From Cristatella mucedo (Eukaryota > Bryozoa > Phylactolaemata > Cristatellidae), in assembly GCA_009760855.2 (NCBI GenBank), contig WPIO01000041.1:327501-391500 (forward strand): a DNA stretch of 64,000 nt, read 5' to 3'. Positions 55,917 to 64,000 of the stretch are shown here, in pieces. The stretch's first letter is position 1, and each line of letters begins with the position of its first letter. The translations under genes were made by a program, and so were the position numbers. Below the pieces are notes generated by a model. The model saw only the letters and a program-made list of their open reading frames with translations, did not search any database and was not told the origin of the DNA.

Positions 55917-58900
55917 GAGACTTCTTTGGCCCGATCTACATTGCCTAGGCCGACTTCGAACCAAGACTAGGCGACCTGCCGAAGAGGAGTTTTGACTAAC
56001 TTTCTCCATCTCTCCATCTTCGAGCCAGACCACGGAGGGCAGGAAAGAGTGCATCTGCTCCTTAGTCGAATGGCTAGCTAGATGTGGCTAGAGTCAAGCA
56101 AGCTGGAGCCGATCATTTCGATTCACTTTCGATCAGATCTCCAGATCGAATGACACTCGCAGAAGTTTAGAGCTACCTGCTATCTCGCGCTGATCAGAAT
56201 TTGCGAAAGCCAATTAAAGATACCAAATACCTGAATCGTATCGGCCTGGCGGCGGCTGAGAGCCCAATAAGATGCCTACACATCTTTAGCCGGCAGGCTA
56301 GGGTAGCCACGCCAGTAAAATCATTTTGTTACCTGAGTCTGCCTACTGACTAAGCATACTTGTTATTGTGAGTCTGGTATCACTGCAGCACTGTGTTTGA
56401 TCATCAGCTCCTTCTCTTTCTAAGAGGTCTGCTGCATTTTTTGTGCGAAATAGGTTGCATAGGTGAAGATTAATCTTTGGTTGATTGCAGCGTTTTCTCA
56501 TCTCAAACGCATGTCCCCCCGGCTGCGACTTCTCAGGCTTGCCGGCTTTCATGAAAACGATAAGTTTTGAAGATGACCAAAACAGTAAAAGGGATTTGGT
56601 TGGCAGAGGAGGGGTAGAGGCTGCAGCCGAAGCCTCACGGTATACCTTCTCAGGGTAAAAGTTCTGAAGACGGCAGTCGCTTGCTCCAGCTGCCCTGTAT
56701 TGTATATATAGTGCCTATCAGCCTTATTGTCGGATCAGACAAGCACAGGTTTACCGACAGAGCAGAGCCCAGCAGGAAAGAAAATGTTACGGCAACTGCT
56801 GGCAAAATTAGACGAGCCTCGAGAGGTACTGCCGAGCAAGAACGAGCTAGCTAGCACCAGCAGGGTCACCGACATCTTGAGAAATTGTGCCTCTTGAACA
56901 AAGCGACCAGTAAGCTATCCATTGAGGAATGCGCCAATCTGCATCAGGCTGGGCCCAGGTCTAGCGGCAAAGGCAACGACCACTTGGACAGCGAATGGTA
57001 GGGCAAGCTCGGGCAAGGCGATGGCCCCCCCCTCCCCCATCTGGCAGCTGCTGGCTAGATCAGGCACGTGCTCGGTCACATGATGCACCGTCTGGTATCC
57101 TCGAGGTGAAAGGGCAGCCGAGAAGTGACAGGAGCATTTCCTATGAACGTGGCAGCACGCAGCTTTTCATCGATTGGAGATGCCGATCTCTCAAGGCGAT
57201 GCAGCCGGTTGCACGGCCACTCGCAGCAAAGTGCGAACTAATAGCTGCGCTTCATGCACCGATAGCCGTGACCTCGGTGCTCACTGTCATGGCATCGGTC
57301 TTCCTTGTTCATCAGGTTGTCGTGTCGCTGCTGGGTCATAAACATGCGATAGGAACTGGCCATTAAATGATGTACAGTTCGGTGCTTGTGCTGCGTCCCT
57401 TTCGACTACTGTTTTAGCTTTAAGCAAGCGATCTAGTCGAACCTACCTAAAAGAAGGACCGGTGCCTAGAAAAGGAGGCGAATTTTATTGCAGTCATTCG
57501 GGACACACCACAGTGTCGTACATCACAGCTACAGCATGGGCAGGCGAATGCTTCTGTAAGTCACATGTCTAGGAAGTGCCCGTCGTATTAGTTGCCATGC
57601 CATTGTAAAACGAGTGCTTTATTGGTAAGATATGCACAATTACCACCTAAGCAATTACGATGGGCTGGCTGCACGGTCATGGGCTAGGCTTGCTCTCCTG
57701 CAGAGAACACGGATGCATGCGTAGCCCGAGCGATGGCTTCGCGAAACTTCACTTTAACCAGGAGACCAGGCACACTGCGCCGAAGAATGCGCAGCCTGAA
57801 AACGCACAGCACGGACTTACTCACACATCTATGTATACGCATGCCGTGAACTTTTGTCGGAGCGGTGAGCTTTCACCGGAGGCCGGTCCAATTTACAGTA
57901 CTCACCCACCCAGTCCGGGGAGCAGACCGGAAGAGAGCCTCGTTCTGCTCGTGGTTCGACAGAGCCAATAGCACCATAACGCCGGCAACAGCTAGGGAGT
58001 GCCACCGAGGGAGGGCATTGCTGGAAGGGGGACTGGTGGGGGAGAAGCTTTAATGGAGACTAGTGGGGGAGGCCAGCAACTCCAACCCCCCCCCCCCAAT
58101 TAGCCAGAGGTCAAGTGCTGTCAGAAGTTCAATCAGGCCAACGCGACGCCAGGCGAGGTCCTTGTTTTCTCAATCTTCTTCTTCTTGTGAGCCGCCACCG
58201 TGGATCCCTTTGGGGATGCTCTAATGCTAGATTAATCAGGTACGTGGCACTTTTTACTTGCCTCAAACGAGGAGGCACGTTTCTGAAAGACAAAGGCAAT
58301 GCCAGTCCACCAGCAGCTCTGCCGTGTAGCCTTTTGACCAGACCGGAAGGCAAGTTGTAATAAGAAGCGATCGTGATAAACCTACTGTTCGGTGGGATCC
58401 ACAGACACTTGACACCAGTTGCAGCTGTCATGACAACTGTTTGGTAAACAACAAGAATAAGCTAATCACCCATCAGTTGGCCCGAGGCAGTCACTGGCCG
58501 GGGTTAGCCAAGATTTATTTAACAGACGCTGGCCAGCAGAAAAACAAGACCAGGCGCTAGCACGCGAGCTGTCGCATCTTAGCTTGCAAACGAAGTAGCT
58601 ATTAGGCAAGAAGCATCAAGTGCATGCAGGCAGACAGCCTAAGAGACGGGCCACTTTCACACTAGGAAGAGTTAGCCCACAGAACGTGGCACAGATAAAT
58701 CCTGCACGGTCATCGTTGGCACTCTTGGAGCTGCTGTTGCACACAGCCTAGCTCGGTCGAATGCAACCAGTTGCATGGAAAAGAAAAAAGATCGTCTGAT
58801 TAGGAAACCTCATTTGCATAAAATCCGCATGCTGGCATTCACTGTTGATTGCAGCAGGCAGTTCCGTTTGTCTACTGCGTTACTAGAACCCAGGACTCGA

Positions 58901-59750
58901 AGAATCCACGAGATTCAAGCGCCTGTCTGTGCTGAGCCAAAACCAGTCGGTACGTATTTGCTGGAAGTTGCATCTATGTCGTAGTGCTCAGTTCACATCC
59001 AGTAGCTTACCAACTCAATCGACTCAGGATCCCTGCTACTATCGCAGTAGCTGCTGGAGTTTCTAATTAAAATCAGGCAGATTAAAAAAAAAAGCCTAGC
59101 CGGAGGAATGTCCCTTCATCCCAAACTCTACCCCATTGGTGTTTGAGATCGTGTTGAAAAATATGGATCCGCGAATACTGTACTGGCTGAACTGTTTTCA
59201 AGGGGCACCTAGTTGGCCATCTAGATATGGATGCTAATTTTCTCAGATGAACCTTAGCTGCTACATACCAACGATGAGATGTAATCTCAAGTCAGTTCAG
59301 CTCGGCCAGGTCCGGTCATACATTGACAACTTGTTTGCATCGGTCTGGCCAAAAGGAGATTAAGCACTCAGAAAGACAAAAAAAACATACCATGCTAAGA
59401 GAAGCTTCTGATAGTCAGCATCTGTTGGTGCGTGCACTCCTAAGAGGGCTATTATGACCTCGAGACCCTCACTAATTCGGGTATCGGCACAATGTGTGCC
59501 ATTGTGCAAAGACTTGAAACTTGTAGTGAGCCAATGAAAGCGACACGGAGCTCGATATTCTGCACAAAGCAAAAACGGCACCGTATTTGAAAAAGCGAAA
59601 ACACTAGCCTAAGTGTTACGGTTACCGTGTGGCACGTGACTTTCATCTGACTCGTTCACAGCAGCTTAGCGACGCTCAGCGACTTAGGACTCACCGATCG
59701 CTAGACCGTTACTCCACGAGGGTGACTTCGGTCAGCCCCATGACTTACAT
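55371..59750. other. No recognisable gene or transposon
   Basis: 4.4 kb. Contains a (CT)n at 55883-55916, a run of 12 C at 58086-58097 and a 10-A run near 59085. Two minus frames of 65-75 codons (56552-56343 and 59581-59360) are non-repetitive but unrecognised. Confidence 0.35.
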
Positions 59751-59751
59751 T

Positions 59752-59905
59752 GCCGAGCTGGTTTGGTCTAGCGGTTAAGGTGCTCGCCCCGACCAAGGTC
59801 TGACTGAGGTCGCGGGCTCGAGCCCCGAGTCATATGTGAAGCGCCTGAATAGAGATTAAGCTCTCTTGGGGCGCTATATAAATGAAGTATATAATGAAGT
59901 ATATA
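59752..59905 (+). mobile_element. SINE family A, well preserved
   Basis: GCCGAGCTGGTTTGGTCTAG, box A TCTAGCGGTTAAGG, box B GGGCTCGAGCC, tail GAAGCGCCTGAATAGAGATT...TGGGGCGCTATATAAAT, then ATGAAGTATATA twice. Very close to the copy at 9426-9568. Confidence 0.88.
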
Positions 59906-60449
59906 ACGGCCAGTTGGTAAGTCGCGCAATAATCTCGACTCATACATAATCTTGAATCGTGCTGCTCATGCGCATCGGCATTTTACGATCGTCTCATATC
60001 CGACTAAGTTATATTTCAGCAACCAAGCTTATAGCTCGTAATCGAGGTTCAGCTGTCAATACCTCATAGTTCATAATCGCATGGCATTCCAGCGCCCAAA
60101 ACGAGTTGCTATCACACACCTGGTTTCCCACTAGTTCGGCTTCACTTCAGGAACTATCGAGAGCCGGGCCGGAAGGAAAAGCTGAGCTCGTTGATCGAAC
60201 GATCGATAACCTTCCGATAGGCACACACTGATAAACTGGCAGCTGATCAGTCAGTCAGCAGGACAGATTCGGCACTCCAGCTGCTCAGCGGCAGAGATTA
60301 TCACGTAAGCCACCGAACGAAGGCAGCACCACCGATCCCACCAATCGCCAACCACCAACCGCCCACCAATCGTTGTGCGATCGACGTCGTCGAAGCCACT
60401 GTCCGGAGTTGCCTATGTGAAACCGCGAGTAGGGCCTTGACAAATGTTA
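59906..60449. other. No recognisable feature
   Basis: Ordinary sequence; CCACCAAT-type repeats at 60330-60370. Confidence 0.35.
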
Positions 60450-60603
60450 GCTAATTTAACAGCCTCATTTGTAGACCGGCCGAAAATCCTTCACCACCAA
60501 CTACCACTGCCTCTTGCACTTAGCAACAAAGGATCGCTCACTAAAGGACCCGAACCCACGACCTCGGTCGCGAACAGTGAACACCTTGCCTGTAGGGCCA
60601 TCC
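60450..60603 (-). mobile_element. SINE family B, minus strand
   Basis: Minus orientation: TGGCCCTACAGGCAAGGTG (box A region), GTTCGCGACCGAGGTCG, GTGGGTTCGGGTCC (box B region), GGCAGTGGTAGTTG and a decayed end ACAAATGAGGCTGTTAAATT. Confidence 0.65.
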
Positions 60604-61420
60604 AATCGCCGAACAGGTCTCAATCGACCCTCAATCGACTCCACTTGGTGCAAAATACGGCCGCTCGACTGACTTGCCGCCCTCGGCATAGCTGCCGCCT
60701 TACACGAGCCGTGATGGCACACTAAGTAAGGTGGTTTCTGTTCACGACCTCGGTGCCGAAGTCATGAATTCGAATCCTGCGGTGGGCGGTCCTTTATTGC
60801 TGCTCCGAGCAGTGGTGATTGCCGTAAAGGCTCCCCTGTCGCTATACAAAAGGCTGTTAAATCAGCTAGTATTCTTTTTTACACACACAACCTCGGTCCG
60901 AGTAAGCATGGAATCGACTTCGAGATCCTCTCTCTGGACTCCAGGTCGCTTAGCTCGCTTACACCAGTCCACCGATCTGACGTCCTTTCTGCAGCGGTCG
61001 GCCGGCCTCCATCTATTCCTCTCGCCGTGCTTCGAACTAAATTGAAGTGTTTTGACGATCGGACAGTAAGTGTCCACGGTCCGACGTCTCTCGGAGCTTG
61101 CCTTCGGCTTCTGCTCTCATCTGCACGGACTTGCCACCATTGAAGACTCAGCTGGAGAAACGTCTGCTCTACTCTGCTTTCCCTGTGCCCCAGAAAGCTC
61201 ATTTTCATTGTTCCCGTGCACTTTGCGTGCTCACCTGTGCAGGACTCAGTGCATGCTGCTAACTAGGGGTCCTACTAACCTAACCTAACCAGCCCTTCTA
61301 GCTTCTTCTTGTGTGCTTTCGCAGGCTAAACTCAGGAGTAGCTGTCTAATTGCACATGCTTGTCTAAGCATAATACCTTGCATGCCACTAACCTCCGAGT
61401 ATTCACCTCAACTTTAGGCC
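60604..61420 (+). mobile_element. LINE ORF2 C-terminus and 3' UTR (tail type 2 kind), split by a SINE B
   Basis: NRLHLVQNTAARLTCRPRH at 60640-60695 is the conserved LQxVQNxAARL block. After the SINE (60706-60872), the frame continues with IDFEILSLDSRSLSSLTPVH (about 60913-60972) and LRTKLKCFDDRTVSV (about 61030-61075). The 3' UTR shares GTGCAGGACTCAGTGCATGC and the AAGCATAATACCTTGCATGC type of phrase with 4540-4680. The frame is broken. Confidence 0.75.
60706..60872 (+). mobile_element. SINE family B inserted into the LINE
   Basis: GAGCCGTGATGGCACACTAA, box B GAATTCGAATCCTGCGG, GCAGTGGTGATTGCCGTAAA, tail TGTCGCTATACAAAAGGCTG. Possible target-site duplication TTACAC (60700-60705 and near 60880). 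Confidence 0.85.
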
Positions 61421-61424
61421 CCTT

Positions 61425-61640
61425 CAATCTCTTGCTCTAGACTGCATGTCCGAACTACTTCCCAACCAGGCTTATCATCACACCATCTGCTCTTACGATT
61501 CAAGTCGTATTGCTTTGCTTTGCCTCGAATCAGCCACAAATTGTTTGAAGACCCTGCCTTTGGCTGCATGCTCCTAAAGCCTGGAACTCAATCCCGACTG
61601 ACGTCACGACATGTCATGCCGTGACTCTGGGTCTATTATT
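61425..61640 (+). mobile_element. LINE ORF2 C-terminal fragment, tail type 1 kind
   Basis: Encodes a decayed block ending near GCTCCTAAAGCCTGGAACTC, then CCCGACTGACGTCACGAC, the WNSLPxDV region seen in the copies at 33.5 kb and 19.1 kb. It is cut short and followed by an opposite-strand tail. Confidence 0.6.
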
Positions 61641-61647
61641 ACGTCCA

Positions 61648-61740
61648 CAAAACCACAAAGACTGAGTTGAGTGTTATTAAGGAGAGTTTTACATAGCACA
61701 CTCAAGCTTGAGCAGCTTTCGGTATGCACCCTGCAGTAGC
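61648..61740 (-). mobile_element. LINE tail type 3 fragment
   Basis: GAGTGTTATTAAGGAGAGTT, TTACATAGCACACTCAAGC and GCTTTCGGTATGCACC match 23235-23300 in the same orientation. Confidence 0.65.
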
Positions 61741-62550
61741 GAGTCTTTACCAAACACGAAACAAAGAGAAAGTGAAAGGACAGCTGAATCAAGAGGGCAG
61801 AATCGAGGAAGTGACGTAGCATTGAAGTAGCAAGCAGCTCGGGAACTCAGCTTGTTTGAATGTGCTTCATCGGCAGCAGTAAATTAGGTGCGTCGCTGCA
61901 AATGAATTGTGGCAGTGAATTGGGTAGTCTAGGAAATCAAGAGCTTCCATTACGAACTGGGTTCAAGCTTTGGAATAGAACAGCTATTCTATTGTCCGTG
62001 AGGGACATGCGGACACTAGCAAGCTGAAGCCGATGCTGTAGTTCTGCTAGGTATAAAGTAGTGACAGGTATTTTTGGTCATTGTAAGAGTTTTGCTTTGT
62101 ATACACTTATCAACTGGGAGCCATCGCAGTATCTTTGGCAAAGGAGTCGCGTGGCTGAACCTCTAGGATTTTTTTACTAGCATAGGCTTGATGGCTTTTT
62201 CTGCTCGCCCAGTGCTGGAGTCCCTCATCTTAGACAGGGATCAAACGCGATGGCTATTTACTTGAAGTCAACTCTTTTTTGCATGCCACTGACCTGACAC
62301 CCTGACGTGTGATATTGGCAAATGCTTCCTGCCGTTGCATCACATCTCTTTTACCTGTAAATCTCATGCAGAAACGCAGCACTTGCTTGCACTAGCTCAG
62401 GTCGCAAGTAGCCTGCAGTAGCCTTCCGCCTCATCGGCTACTCACCGGTGGCTCAAATACCGGTGGCTCTATTGAACTGCAGCTCCGTCGAAGCTCTGTA
62501 TTTATGGTTTAGCTGCGACAGACTTGTCGAGTCTCGCGAGCTTTGACTAT
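61741..62550. other. No recognisable feature
   Basis: Possibly more decayed minus-strand LINE sequence (61.9-62.2 kb), not firm. Confidence 0.3.
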
Positions 62551-62552
62551 TC

Positions 62553-62790
<238 letters not shown>

Positions 62791-64000
62791 CTCCACGTGG
62801 CAATTGAAGTGGCTGGAGTGGGCTAGAATAAGAGTCACTGCCTCGACACTGCCGAAGAGTTAGACCTCCAGTCGTGCCCGATGCACGACAACAAGCAAAG
62901 ATTGTTTTCCGGTGATGTCTCTGTGCGAGTAGCCAGATGCCATCAAGCACACTGACAGCCTAACGAGCCTCACCTTACGTCTGCTAGGGCCTGCTCTCAG
63001 GATTGCCGACGATTTTAACATGCACGAAACTACCCAGCAGGAAATAAGGCGACGAGCAGATAAGGGAAAGGTGCACCTGCTACAATCCCATGCTACAGGC
63101 TAAACAGTTTATTTGGGTGACATTTTCACCAAGGGCTTTCATTAGCTAACGGTATGGTAGAGTACCATCCTAATAGGCCTGCTCATCGACTGGGGACGTG
63201 GGGTAGATATCTATTGCTGCAAACAGGCTGCCACGAGCTCTGTGCCCAGACCTACTCAGCGCACACACACGCGAGCGCGCACGCACGCACGTGCGTTTGC
63301 ACACGTCGTTCAGCGGGGTTGATAACCATGCTGTGAGCGATGGCTGCAGCTGGTGCAGATCGGCTCATCGAGGTTCACCCCATGAGGGAAGCCGTTGCCT
63401 GCCACACTACGGAGGTGCTCTCTGAATCTGAACCGGCAGCCGGACATACAGCGGGCGACCAAAAGCCCAGACAGATATCATTCGTTATGCTAAATACATG
63501 CATGCGAAATGCGCGTATATGAAGATGATGCAGAACCAGGATTTCATCTAATGGGGTTCAAGACCAGGAAGATTTCACGTGGCGGGGCAAGACCCGCAAG
63601 ATTTTCGCGTAGGAGGCAAGACCTTAAAAAGTTAATGAAAGACCATAGCCCATAATCATAGTGTTTAACTGACGCGAGCTCGGCGGTTGCCGATCGAGTG
63701 GTCATAGTTTCGTCGTTGGCGACGGTCGGGGTCCCACCCCGACGCGAAGGAGGAGGGCCCCTGCACCCTAGCCCTGCCGCTGTATGCGTGCGATACATGC
63801 ATGTGATACAAGCATGCGATGCTTCAACTGAAGTTGAACTCGTGATCTCGGTACCCTGAGATGAGCATAATACTAACCCTTTATTCGACCGACCCCTACA
63901 CAAATTCGGTCTGTGCCTCAAAGGGTTTCCAACCGAGGCTGATTTTACAAACGTCAGCAGAAGCAGCCAACATCAATGGGGCAGAACAGTGCATAGCCCT
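62791..64000. other. No recognisable feature to window end
   Basis: A CA/CG-rich alternating patch at 63260-63300. Minus frame 63921-63544 (125 codons) has no recognisable domain. The phrase CAAGACC..GAAGATTT recurs three times at 63558-63625 as short imperfect repeats. Confidence 0.35.

Overview
This window is animal nuclear DNA. It has spliced genes with GT-AG introns, a nuclear hormone receptor, very abundant microsatellites, and many decayed CR1/L2-group LINEs and tRNA-derived SINEs. A receptor of the ROR/HR3 (NR1F) type means a bilaterian. The genome style would suit a spiralian invertebrate, possibly a free-living flatworm, but the species cannot be named from this sequence and I hold that guess loosely.

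Two host genes can be supported. (1) On the minus strand, 53008 to 43874, lies a complete ROR/HR3-type nuclear receptor. I assembled it from nine coding exons, of 19, 86, 142, 166, 158, 231, 105, 117 and 248 nt. Every acceptor and donor is AG/GT, every phase agrees, and the total is 1272 nt, or 423 residues plus a stop. The protein has a very short N-terminus (about 13 residues before the first zinc-finger cysteine), a two-zinc-finger DNA-binding domain with the ROR carboxy-terminal extension, a short hinge and a full ligand-binding domain ending in an AF-2 helix. (2) On the plus strand, 14683-14886 is the last coding exon of a PEX11-family (PEX11-gamma-like) peroxisomal membrane protein gene, followed by a poly(A) signal. 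Its splice acceptor lies at the end of a LINE tail. I could not find its other exons.

Layout. 0-14.7 kb: microsatellites and LINE debris, including reverse-transcriptase pieces at 3.5-4.8 kb (+) and 10.2-10.6 kb (-), two SINEs, and a perfect 37-bp palindrome at 11.7 kb. 14.7-15.2 kb: the PEX11-like terminal exon and 3' UTR. 15-24.8 kb: CpG-rich intergenic sequence with LINEs on the minus strand (18.8-19.4 and 23.2-24.8 kb), SINEs, a compound microsatellite and a 51-bp near-palindrome. 25-43 kb: GC-rich unique-looking sequence mixed with LINE 3' ends (one tandem cluster at 33.3-34.4 kb), SINEs, two minisatellites and one small integrase-like fossil fragment. 43.2-53.0 kb: the HR3/ROR gene. 53-64 kb: mostly unannotatable sequence, then a LINE interrupted by a SINE (60.6-61.4 kb) and a large CT microsatellite.

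The most striking non-gene pattern is the matching of SINE tails to LINE tails. SINE family A ends in the same nested hairpin as LINE tail type 2. SINE family B shares its CGCTATACAAAA-type tail with LINE tail type 3. This is what is expected if each SINE borrows the machinery of one LINE. The two host genes are in different orientations about 29 kb apart and show no evident functional link.
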